A stretch of DNA of 8,148 nt from Oscillospiraceae bacterium (GTDB lineage Bacteria; Bacillota; Clostridia; Oscillospirales; UBA929), in NCBI GenBank assembly GCA_031271325.1, contig JAISVY010000095.1, forward strand, positions 1 through 8,148, written 5' to 3'. Positions within the stretch are counted from its first letter, which is position 1, and every line of letters starts with the position of its first letter. This document shows positions 1 to 7,427 of this stretch, piece by piece. The position numbers and the translations under genes are program-made. The notes under the pieces were generated by a model, which did not search any database, had not been told where the DNA came from, and saw nothing but the letters and a program-made list of their open reading frames with translations.

Positions 1-1200
1 GTCATCGCGCTGCTGCTTGCACTCAGCGCCCTGACGGCATGCGGGGGAGGCGCTAGCCCCGCGCCAAGCCCCGAACCCAGCCCGGAAAACATCCCCAGCC
101 CCGAACAGACCCCGCCCGAACCAAGCCCGCCCGAAGAGGAGGAACCCCTTATGCCGAACACATACCAAGCCGGCGCGGACAACGTGAAAGCGCTGGGGCG
201 TACCGTCTTTACAGACGGTGTGCTCTGGTGCGCCCATTCGGCCACCGGCGCGGAGTTCTCGGTCAGCGGCGCGTCCGTGTCGGTCACGCTGCTGGGCGAC
301 AACGCCTCCGGCAGCGACAACCGCGCCCGGATTGCCATTCTCGTGGACGGCGAGCGGGTGATTGACGAGATGCTGGACGCGCGGGAGAAAACATACACCG
401 TCTTCGAGGGTGAAGAAGCGCGGGACGCGGTGGTGACCGTACTGAAGCTGTCCGAGTCGGCGATGTCCACCGTCGGGATTAAAGCCATCGATGTTACCGG
501 CACCATATCGCCAACCCCGCAAAAAGAAACGCTGATTGAGTTCATCGGCGACTCGATCACCTGCGGTTACGGTGTGGACGACGAAGACCGCAACCACCAT
601 TTTTCCACCTCCACCGAGGACGTAACAAAGGCGTACGCCTATCTGACGGCGGCGGAACTGGGCGCAGACTACAGCATGGTTTCGTTTTCCGGTTACGGCG
701 TGATTTCCGGTTACACATCGGCGGGCGTCCTCAACGATACCCAAGCGCTGCCGCAGTATTACGATAAACTGGGGTTCTCTTACGGCGACGGCTTTCCCGC
801 CGCCGCTACCGCTTGGGATTTCACCGCGCGGCAGCCGGATGTCATTGTCGTGAACCTCGGCACCAACGACGACAGCTACTGCGGCGGCAATAAAGACAGA
901 GAGGCGGAGTATACCGCCGGGTATGCCGCGTTCCTCAAACAAATCCGCGCCCTGAACCCGGACGCGAGGATTGTCTGCGCCCTCGGCATTATGGGCGACC
1001 GGCTCTACCCCGCGATGGAGCAGGCGGTTGCCGGTTACACGGCGGAGACGGGAGACGCGAACGTTGAGACGTTAAAACTCCCCGTACAAAAAGAGAGCGA
1101 CGGTTACGCCGCCGACTGGCATCCCACGTTCGCGACCCACACCAAGTCCGCCGCCGTTTTGGCCGAGGCGCTGACCGGCATACTCGCGGAGAACGGATGA
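1..1200 (+). CDS. Secreted lipoprotein SGNH/CE2-like carbohydrate esterase (5' end outside window)
   Basis: The frame is open from the first base, so the start lies upstream. The first visible residues are a hydrophobic signal-peptide end closing in a lipobox, Leu-Thr-Ala-Cys, with the lipidated Cys at visible residue 14 (nt 40-42). A Pro/Glu/Ser-rich linker (about residues 18-50) follows, then a beta-rich domain resembling the N-terminal jelly roll of CE2 esterases (about 55-165), then an SGNH hydrolase domain. Block I is GDSITCGYG with the nucleophile Ser at residue 185 (nt 553-555). GTND is at residue 287 (nt 859), and the catalytic His is in DWHPT (Asp 372, His 374). Known members of this family remove acetyl groups from plant or other polysaccharides; the substrate here is unknown. 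The protein is inferred to sit outside the cell, anchored by lipid. The ATG at 151 is internal and not the real start. The stop overlaps the next gene's ATG. Confidence 0.85.
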   Translation, partial: VIALLLALSALTACGGGASPAPSPEPSPENIPSPEQTPPEPSPPEEEEPLMPNTYQAGADNVKALGRTVFTDGVLWCAHSATGAEFSVSGASVSVTLLGDNASGSDNRARIAILVDGERVIDEMLDAREKTYTVFEGEEARDAVVTVLKLSESAMSTVGIKAIDVTGTISPTPQKETLIEFIGDSITCGYGVDDEDRNHHFSTSTEDVTKAYAYLTAAELGADYSMVSFSGYGVISGYTSAGVLNDTQALPQYYDKLGFSYGDGFPAAATAWDFTARQPDVIVVNLGTNDDSYCGGNKDREAEYTAGYAAFLKQIRALNPDARIVCALGIMGDRLYPAMEQAVAGYTAETGDANVETLKLPVQKESDGYAADWHPTFATHTKSAAVLAEALTGILAENG

Positions 1201-2084
1201 TGGAACGGGCAGGCGACGCAAACCGGATCACCCGCGCGTATTTCGACTCGCTGCTGCTCGAAATGCGGCATATCGGAGCCGTTGTCCCCGACACGTCGGT
1301 GACCGTATACGGGCACACGTTCAAGACACCGGTGATGACCGCCGCGCTCTCACACCTCGACAGGCACTGCCATCCGGGCGGTATGGCGGAGCTGGCGCGC
1401 GGAGCGGCGGACGCAGGTGCCGTCATGTGGACGGGTATGGGCAGTGAGGATGAGCTGGAACGCATCACGGCGACCGGGGCGAAAACCGTCAAGATCATCA
1501 AGCCGCACGCCGACAACGAACTGATCTTCCGAAAAATAGCCCATGCCGAAGCGTGCGGCTGCATCGCTGTCGGCATGGATATTGACCACGCGTTCAACAG
1601 CCGGGGCGAATTTGACACGGTTTTGGGTCTGCCGATGGCGGGAAAAACGTTGGAGGACATCGAGCGGTTTGCCAAGGCAACCAGACTGCCGTTTATCATC
1701 AAAGGCGTATTGAGCGTGCGGGACGCGTTGCTTTGCCGCCAAGCCGGGGTGCGGGGGATCGTCGTGTCGCACCATCACGGGATCCTGGACTATGCCGTGC
1801 CGCCGCTGATGCTGCTGCCGGAGATTGCGGACGCGGTAGGCGGCACGATGCCGGTCTTTTTAGACTGCGGTGTCTCAAGCGGCTTGGACGTGTTTAAGGC
1901 GCTGGCGCTCGGCGCCGCCGCCGTTTCGGTCGGACGCGCGTTGATGGGTCCGCTTTCGGAAGGCGGCGCGGATGCCGCCGCCCGGTGTATCCGCGAAATG
2001 ACCGCGCAGCTTGCGGGCGCGATGGCGCGCACGGCGTCAGCCGCCGCCGCGCAAATCGACCGCTCGGTGCTGCGGAGAATTTAA
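1197..2084 (+). CDS. FMN-dependent alpha-hydroxy-acid oxidizing protein (LldD/glycolate oxidase-like, short form)
   Basis: This 295-residue TIM-barrel protein resembles the FMN-dependent alpha-hydroxy-acid dehydrogenases, which oxidise substrates such as lactate or glycolate to 2-oxoacids. Visible landmarks are FIIKGV with the flavin-contacting Lys 169, GIVVSHHHGILDY at 187-199 where the catalytic His belongs, and the phosphate-binding end DCG (223-225) through SVGRAL (244-249). It is shorter than glycolate oxidase (about 360 residues), mainly at the N terminus. The classical SNHGxRQLD motif, whose Arg binds the substrate carboxylate, is replaced by SHHHG-ILD, so the substrate is uncertain. 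The first ATG overlaps the esterase stop as ATGA. A second in-frame ATG at 1200 lies 7 nt after GGAGA (1188-1192), against 4 nt for the first, and may be the true start. The two genes are probably co-transcribed and translationally coupled. Confidence 0.8.
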   Translation: MMERAGDANRITRAYFDSLLLEMRHIGAVVPDTSVTVYGHTFKTPVMTAALSHLDRHCHPGGMAELARGAADAGAVMWTGMGSEDELERITATGAKTVKIIKPHADNELIFRKIAHAEACGCIAVGMDIDHAFNSRGEFDTVLGLPMAGKTLEDIERFAKATRLPFIIKGVLSVRDALLCRQAGVRGIVVSHHHGILDYAVPPLMLLPEIADAVGGTMPVFLDCGVSSGLDVFKALALGAAAVSVGRALMGPLSEGGADAAARCIREMTAQLAGAMARTASAAAAQIDRSVLRRI

Positions 2085-2237
2085 GAGCAGCTGAACAACT
2101 CTTTTTCAACCCGAAGCGCCGCAGGCGCGAGTTGTCAAATTCAGAATTTTGGAGCTTTGTTTCGGAGAAATCAAAGCGAAAAAATCCGAATTTGCCGGTT
2201 GAAAAAGAGTTGTTCAGCGTGACAGGGGCGCTGTTCA
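2085..2237 (+). repeat. Palindromic hairpin element, copy A (MITE/REP-like, about 150 bp)
   Basis: The element is bounded by perfect 22-bp inverted arms at 2090-2111 and 2197-2218. Inside is a small hairpin (GCGCC, loop GCA, GGCGC, 2116-2128), then a long imperfect stem-loop (about 2135-2194) centred on TTTCGGAGAAAT. The whole unit can fold as one large cruciform or RNA hairpin. It has no coding potential of its own. Copy B (about 7428-7582) is the same element inverted, with at least 40 identical bases in the core. The element begins immediately after the stop of the dehydrogenase gene, and its left arm carries a TTTTT run, so it may serve as that gene's transcription end. The terminator-like stem here is weak (AGAG/CTCT), unlike that in copy B. 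Confidence 0.8.
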
Positions 2238-2433
2238 ACCCGAAGCGCCGCAGGCGCGAGTTGTGTCACTCTAAAAACCTCCCGCTCCGGCTTGCGATGC
2301 CGCGCCAGAGGCACCTGTTCGCAAGCGCTCCGCTCGTTCGCCTAGCGGCGAACATGAGGTTTTTAGAGCTTCTTAATTCCGAATTTGCCGGTTGAAAAAG
2401 AGTTGTTCAGCGTGACAGGGGCGCTGTTCAGCT
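2234..2433 (+). repeat. Palindromic hairpin element, copy A2, with exchanged core
   Basis: This is a second, altered copy directly abutting copy A. Its left segment 2234-2264 repeats 2105-2135 exactly (31 bp), and its right segment 2378-2430 repeats 2185-2237 exactly (53 bp). The interior is unrelated to the core of copy A and consists of another palindrome. The outermost left arm (GCTGAACAACTCTTT) is missing. The junction at 2234-2237 reads TTCA, which is present at both sides of the expected tandem boundary, so a microhomology deletion between two tandem units explains it. The right end overlaps the dnaJ stop codon. Confidence 0.75.
2269..2368. repeat. Nested 100-bp palindromic insert with 13-bp inverted ends
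   Basis: Perfect 13-bp inverted repeats CTCTAAAAACCTC (2269-2281) and its complement (2356-2368) enclose two further hairpins: CTTGCGA/TCGCAAG (2291-2297 with 2319-2325) and GTTCGCC-TAGC-GGCGAAC (2336-2353). It replaces the core of the surrounding element rather than sitting in an intact copy. No open frame of substance is present. It could be a second miniature element or an alternative core module. Confidence 0.7.
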
Positions 2434-2439
2434 GCCCCT
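2417..2439 (-). terminator. Putative terminator hairpin at the end of the chaperone operon
   Basis: AGGGGC (2417-2422) pairs with GCCCCT (2434-2439), and an inner GCTG/CAGC extends the stem. It sits across the dnaJ stop codon. No U-run follows directly; the next T-rich stretch on the minus strand is the repeat arm ending in CTCTTTTT about 17 nt further on. It may work together with the repeat hairpin, or only stabilise the mRNA 3' end. Confidence 0.45.
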
Positions 2440-3565
2440 ATTTAAACTTGTCAAAGAACCCCTTCCCTTTGGGGTGGTTTTTCTCGTCGCATGTAGCGGA
2501 GAACGCCAGCAGCGCGTCTTTTTGCTTTTTGTTTAGGTGCTTCGGCACCTCCAGCACCACATGCACAAGCTGGTCGCCGCGCGCCCGCCCGTTCAGTCCG
2601 GGGATGCCCTTGCCGCGCAGACGGAAGACGGTGTTCGGCTGCGTGCCTTCGGGGACGGTGTATTTCACCTTGCCGTCCAGCGTCGGAACCTCCAGCTCGC
2701 ACCCCAGCGCCGCCTGCGCGAACGTAAGCGGTATTTCGCAATGTACGGTCGAGCCTTCACGTATGAACAGGTCATGCCGGCGTATCGAGATGGTGACCAG
2801 AACGTCGCCCGACGGTCCGTGATGGACACCCGCGTTGCCCTGCCCGCGAAGCGAGACGCTCTGCCCTTCGTCGATCCCGGCGGGAATCTTTACGGAGATC
2901 GAAACCCGCCGTTTTGTAACGCCGCTCCCTTTACAGGTCGGGCAGGGCGTTTTGATTGTCTGCCCGGTACCGCCGCAGACAGGGCAGACGCCGGAGGAGG
3001 AGATCACGCCCATCGGCGTGCGCGTACTGGTGCGTATCTGACCGGACCCGTTGCAATTGCGGCAGGTTTCGGCGCTTGTGCCCTTCGCCGCGCCGGTTCC
3101 GTGGCAGTCCTCGCATGCGTCAGTGCGCTGGATTTCGATTTCTTTATCGCATCCGAAGGCGGCTTCCTCAAAACTGAGGGACAGATTCACACGGATGCTC
3201 TGCCCCTTGCGGGGCGCGTTGGAGCGCGCGCCGCTCCCTCCGAAACCGCCGCCGAAAAAGCTCTCGAAAATACTGCCGAGGTCGATGTCCCCGAACCCGC
3301 CGAAACCGCCGCCCGCGCCCGCGCCGTAGTTCGGGTCAATCCCGGCGTGACCGTATTGGTCGTAAAGCGATTTCTTCTGGCTGTCGCTCAAAACCTCATA
3401 TGCCTCGTTGGCTTCTTTGAAACTCTGTTCTTTCTCTTTGTCTCCGGGATGCAGATCGGGGTGGCATTCCCGCGTCTTCTTGCGGTATGCTTTCTTGATC
3501 TCATCCTCGCTCGCGCTGCGGGGAACGCCCAATATATCGTAATAATCACGCTTGCTGTCAGCCAT
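2438..3565 (-). CDS. dnaJ: Chaperone protein DnaJ (Hsp40)
   Basis: The cytosolic co-chaperone stimulates DnaK ATP hydrolysis and delivers unfolded clients. All parts of a full-length type I DnaJ (375 residues) are visible. The J domain spans 1-75 with HPD at 35-37. A Gly/Phe-rich region covers about 79-112. Four zinc-binding CxxCxGxG repeats start at Cys 151, 168, 194 and 208. The C-terminal substrate-binding domains follow to the end. The start ATG is preceded by GAGGGTGA at about 8 nt. It is the last gene of hrcA-grpE-dnaK-dnaJ and is separated from dnaK by 119 nt holding two strong hairpins, so its level could differ from that of dnaK. Its stop codon (2438-2440) lies in a hairpin arm at the edge of the repeat block. 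No prmA or other usual downstream gene follows. Confidence 0.97.
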   Translation of the reverse strand: MADSKRDYYDILGVPRSASEDEIKKAYRKKTRECHPDLHPGDKEKEQSFKEANEAYEVLSDSQKKSLYDQYGHAGIDPNYGAGAGGGFGGFGDIDLGSIFESFFGGGFGGSGARSNAPRKGQSIRVNLSLSFEEAAFGCDKEIEIQRTDACEDCHGTGAAKGTSAETCRNCNGSGQIRTSTRTPMGVISSSGVCPVCGGTGQTIKTPCPTCKGSGVTKRRVSISVKIPAGIDEGQSVSLRGQGNAGVHHGPSGDVLVTISIRRHDLFIREGSTVHCEIPLTFAQAALGCELEVPTLDGKVKYTVPEGTQPNTVFRLRGKGIPGLNGRARGDQLVHVVLEVPKHLNKKQKDALLAFSATCDEKNHPKGKGFFDKFK

Positions 3566-3595
3566 ACTGTGTCACCCTCTGTCACCTTTCGCCAT

Positions 3596-3630
3596 CCCGC
3601 CACCCCCTTCGAAACGAAGGGGGTGGCGGG
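3596..3630 (-). repeat. Perfect 16-bp stem hairpin, dnaK-dnaJ junction
   Basis: The arm 3596-3611 is exactly complementary to 3615-3630, leaving a 3-nt loop (AAA on plus, UUU in the mRNA). No U-run follows on the minus strand, so it is unlikely to be a simple intrinsic terminator. It lies 30 nt before the dnaJ start. A role in mRNA processing, 3' protection of the dnaK transcript, or partial attenuation before dnaJ is inferred. Confidence 0.75.
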
Positions 3631-3656
3631 GAAGCCGCCGGGGGATGTCCGCAAGG

Positions 3657-3678
3657 GGGACGCACCCGCGTGCGTCCC
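3657..3678 (-). repeat. 9-bp stem hairpin just after the dnaK stop
   Basis: GGGACGCAC (3657-3665) and GTGCGTCCC (3670-3678) form a perfect stem with a 4-nt loop, beginning 6 nt after the dnaK stop codon. With the 16-bp hairpin downstream it makes a double stem-loop. No poly-U follows. It probably protects the 3' end of the upstream hrcA-grpE-dnaK message or slows polymerase. Confidence 0.6.
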
Positions 3679-3684
3679 GCCGCG

Positions 3685-5520
<1,836 letters not shown>

Positions 5521-5553
5521 GGTTTTATTTCCTCTCTGTTTTATAGTTTAGTT

Positions 5554-5570
5554 CCCTTCGGTCCGAAGGG
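5554..5570 (-). repeat. Hairpin between grpE and dnaK
   Basis: CCCTTCG (5554-5560) and CGAAGGG (5564-5570) pair perfectly around GTC. The same 7-bp stem forms the inner part of the dnaK-dnaJ hairpin (3605-3621), with a different loop. It lies 33 nt before the dnaK ATG and has no U-run. An RNase processing or stabilising site is plausible. Confidence 0.55.
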
Positions 5571-5612
5571 GGCGTTTACACAACGGGCGGCAGCAGACCG
5601 TCCGTACGGGGG

Positions 5613-6113
5613 TTAATTCGCTACCTTAACAACGGCGTGACGCAGGACGCGGTCGCCCATGCGGTAACCTTTTTGGAAGACCTGCGTGACGGTGCTTTCC
5701 GCGACGCCTTCGGCTTCCTCGTGCATCACGGCGTCCATCAGCTGCGGGTCGAAGGGTTTTTCAAACGCTTCAATTTCGGTAACGCCGAGCTTGCCGAGAA
5801 TCTCGGTGAACTGCCGGAGAGTCATCTCCACACCCTGTTTATACGTTTCGTCGGAACAAGGCGCTTCCAGCGCGCGTTCGAGATTGTCGACCACCGGCAG
5901 GAACTGCGCCGCGGTATCGGCGCGGGCTTCGCCCCAAAGCTGTTCGCGCTCCCGCTGGGTGCGGTTGCGAAAATTGACCAAGTCGGCTTGCGCCCGCAGC
6001 GCCGCGTCTTTCCAAACGTCCGCTTCGCCGGGTTCTTCGGTCGGGGTTTCGGGAGTTTCTAGGGGGTTTTCTGTTTCTTCTGTGTTAACCGGGTCTTTTT
6101 TTTGTTTTGCCAC
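5613..6113 (-). CDS. grpE: GrpE, nucleotide exchange factor of DnaK
   Basis: GrpE releases ADP from DnaK and so drives client release. The 166 residues comprise an acidic, Pro/Thr-rich disordered N terminus (1-30), the long dimerising helix (about 32-65), and the C-terminal beta domain carrying the family signature FDPQLMDAVMHEEAEG (121-136) through GYRMGDRVLRHAVVKV (149-164). The start is GTG at 6113, preceded by AAAGGA at about 9 nt. It follows hrcA after 23 nt and precedes dnaK, as is usual in Bacillota. It is somewhat short for the family, mainly because the N-terminal tail is short. Confidence 0.95.
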   Translation of the reverse strand: MAKQKKDPVNTEETENPLETPETPTEEPGEADVWKDAALRAQADLVNFRNRTQREREQLWGEARADTAAQFLPVVDNLERALEAPCSDETYKQGVEMTLRQFTEILGKLGVTEIEAFEKPFDPQLMDAVMHEEAEGVAESTVTQVFQKGYRMGDRVLRHAVVKVAN

Positions 6114-6136
6114 GCTGTTCCGTCCTTTCGTCGGTG

Positions 6137-6853
6137 TTATTCTTCTTGCATGATTTCCGCCAGCTTTTCCGCGAAATAGCGCAGACGCGAAACCATGCGG
6201 CTGTAGTCCATCCGTGTGGGTCCCACTACGCCGATCATACCCCGCGCGCCGCCGCCCACCGGGTAGGTCGCCATCAGCACAGACGCGTCGCTCAGCTCGC
6301 TCGCGGCGTTTTCCGGTCCGATGACGACGCGTACGCCGTCGCGCTCCCAGACCGGCGCGGAACGGATCAGACTCGCCCTTTGCTCCGTGATATATTCCAG
6401 CGTTCGCCGCGCCCGCATTAGATTCTGAAACTCCGGGTAATCCAAAAGGTTTGCTTCGCCGGAAACATAGACGCGCTCCTCGCGCACCGAGGGACCGGCG
6501 GCCGTCACCGTCGCGTAACGCGTCAGATCGGCGATCAGGCGGCTTGCCCGGTTGAGCAAGCTGTCCAGCTCTGCCATGCGGAGTTTGGTCACCTGATCAA
6601 TGGTGTTCTGCTCGTCGGGGGGCAGGCTGTGCTCCTGCATCAGCTCATCTACGTAAAAGCGGTAGCCGTTCGGCGTGGGAACCCGCCCTGCCGACGTGTG
6701 CGGCTGCTCGAGGAACCCCAGCGCCTCCAGCGCGGACATTTCGTTGCGCAGGGTGGCCGCGGAGACATCCAGCCCGGATTGCCCGGAAAGCGTCTTGGAG
6801 CCGACCGGTTCGGCGCTCCTGATATAGGTATCAATGATCGCTTTTAAGATCAT
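6137..6853 (-). CDS. hrcA: Heat-inducible transcription repressor HrcA (internally shortened)
   Basis: HrcA binds CIRCE and represses the chaperone operon; GroE normally helps it fold. The N-terminal winged helix is intact, from EPVGSKTL (15-22) and SAATLRNEMSALEALGFLEQ (31-50) to HTSAGRVPTPNGYRFYVD (52-69). The C-terminal part, ANLLDYPEF (134-142) to VVGPTRMDYSRMVSRL (209-224), is also well conserved. Only a few residues (about 119-125) join them, where homologues of about 340 residues have roughly 95-100 more, covering much of the GAF-like domain and the inserted dimerising domain (compared from memory with Bacillus subtilis HrcA). The frame is otherwise clean. The ATG at 6853 lies 26 nt from the nearest Shine-Dalgarno, and the frame stays open upstream with matching residues (IDGRKK). 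ATC at 6871, 8 nt after AAAGGAG, could therefore be the real start, giving 244 residues. Confidence 0.92.
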   Translation of the reverse strand: MILKAIIDTYIRSAEPVGSKTLSGQSGLDVSAATLRNEMSALEALGFLEQPHTSAGRVPTPNGYRFYVDELMQEHSLPPDEQNTIDQVTKLRMAELDSLLNRASRLIADLTRYATVTAAGPSVREERVYVSGEANLLDYPEFQNLMRARRTLEYITEQRASLIRSAPVWERDGVRVVIGPENAASELSDASVLMATYPVGGGARGMIGVVGPTRMDYSRMVSRLRYFAEKLAEIMQEE

Positions 6854-6879
6854 CTTCTTGCGCCCGTCGATGTTTCCAT

Positions 6880-6886
6880 CTCCTTT
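6880..6886 (-). promoter_or_regulatory. Shine-Dalgarno of hrcA, overlapping CIRCE
   Basis: AAAGGAG on the minus strand. Its 5' end shares TAA/TTA with the inner CIRCE arm, so HrcA binding covers the leader next to it. It touches the ATG at 6879 (wrong frame for HrcA, zero spacing), is 8 nt from the in-frame ATC at 6871, and is 26 nt from the in-frame ATG at 6853. Confidence 0.65.
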
Positions 6887-6911
6887 AGCACTCAGGTTGA
6901 CAGAGTGCCAA
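6885..6911 (-). promoter_or_regulatory. CIRCE operator (HrcA binding site)
   Basis: Plus-strand TTAGCACTC (6885-6893), a 9-bp spacer, then GAGTGCCAA (6903-6911). This matches the consensus TTAGCACTC-N9-GAGTGCTAA except for C instead of T at 6909. It lies at or just downstream of the predicted transcription start of the operon and directly before the hrcA Shine-Dalgarno, the classical position for autorepression. Confidence 0.96.
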
Positions 6912-6915
6912 ACAT

Positions 6916-6944
6916 ACTCTACCGTAAAACACGGCGTTTGTCAA
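6916..6944 (-). promoter_or_regulatory. Sigma-A-type promoter of the hrcA-grpE-dnaK-dnaJ operon
   Basis: Minus strand: -35 TTGACA (6944-6939), 17-bp spacer, -10 TAGAGT (6921-6916). The -35 is consensus and the -10 matches 4 of 6. The start is expected near 6909, inside the outer CIRCE arm, so HrcA would block initiation. Confidence 0.8.
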
Positions 6945-6955
6945 GGCGTTTTCAA

Positions 6956-6998
6956 GCGCTTGGCAATCTGCTCCGACGCTCCGGCGCTTGACAATCTG
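6956..6998. repeat. 15-bp direct repeat pair in the divergent control region
   Basis: GCGCTTGGCAATCTG (6956-6970) and GCGCTTGACAATCTG (6984-6998) differ at one base and start 28 bp apart. The second contains the -35 of the GntR-type gene. CAAGCGCTTG at 6953-6962 is also a perfect palindrome. Either a duplicated promoter segment or an operator for the adjacent regulator would explain it; this is inference. Confidence 0.5.
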
Positions 6999-7016
6999 TT
7001 TCAAAGGGGTTAGGAT
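6988..7016 (+). promoter_or_regulatory. Sigma-A-type promoter of the GntR-family gene
   Basis: -35 TTGACA (6988-6993), 17-bp spacer, -10 TAGGAT (7011-7016), with the start expected near 7023, about 29 nt before the ATG. It diverges from the hrcA promoter, with 43 bp between the two -35 boxes. Confidence 0.75.
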
Positions 7017-7051
7017 AGGCACATCAGAACGGGGAAACGGGGAAGGTGTCT

Positions 7052-7405
7052 ATGGAAGGGAAAATCTATCTCGGCGTGGCGCGGGATTTGGAAAACGCCA
7101 TTATGGAAGGCAAACTGCGCGAGGGCGCGGTCGTGCCCAGCACCCATCAGGTGGCGGAGCAATACGAAATCAATCCGGCGACGGCGGCGCGGGGTGTTGC
7201 CGTGCTGACGGCGCGGGGGATTCTGCTCAAGAAACGCGGGATCGGTCTGTTCGTCGCCGAAGGCGCGCGCGAACGCGTCATTGAGGAGCGCCGCGAGGCG
7301 TTTCGCGAGGGGCAGTTGAAAGAGACGCTGGAAGAAGCGCACCTTTTGGGCATCTCCCGCCGGGACCTGATGGCGATGATCATGTCAAATCCCCGAAAAC
7401 AGTAA
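7052..7405 (+). CDS. GntR-family transcriptional regulator, YtrA subfamily
   Basis: A 117-residue DNA-binding protein. The winged helix-turn-helix occupies about 5-69: LENAIMEGKLREG, then VPSTHQVAEQYEINPATAAR (28-47), then the wing LLKKRGIGLFV (58-68). A short helical tail of about 48 residues follows, the size typical of YtrA-type members and too small for a ligand-binding FadR or HutC domain. ATG at 7052 is chosen because GGAAGG (7041-7046) sits 5 nt before it; the in-frame GTG at 7046 overlaps that site. Such regulators usually control an adjacent ABC transporter operon. None follows here: the gene is followed after 22 nt by a hairpin repeat and unrelated DNA, so its partner genes may have been lost or lie elsewhere. 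Autoregulation through the promoter repeats is possible. Confidence 0.85.
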   Translation: MEGKIYLGVARDLENAIMEGKLREGAVVPSTHQVAEQYEINPATAARGVAVLTARGILLKKRGIGLFVAEGARERVIEERREAFREGQLKETLEEAHLLGISRRDLMAMIMSNPRKQ

Positions 7406-7427
7406 CACGCATGAGAGGTTAGGGTTT

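Noticed and set aside
989..1778. Minus-strand frames opposite the esterase and dehydrogenase genes
   Set aside because: They are antisense shadows of two well-supported genes.
2090..2218. Integron attC-like site
   Set aside because: Hairpin size is similar, but the paired core motifs do not fit, and no integrase or cassette array is visible.
2085..2437. CRISPR array
   Set aside because: There are only two copies of long, self-complementary units with unequal spacing and no regular spacers.
1985..2822. Open frames running through the repeat block with a NPKRRRREL-type sequence
   Set aside because: They are translations of the palindromic repeat and repeat themselves with each copy; no ribosome site or domain supports them.
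6988..7284. Plus-strand frame of 98 codons overlapping the GntR gene
   Set aside because: It begins in the promoter -35, is Arg/Gly-rich, and is out of frame with the recognisable regulator.
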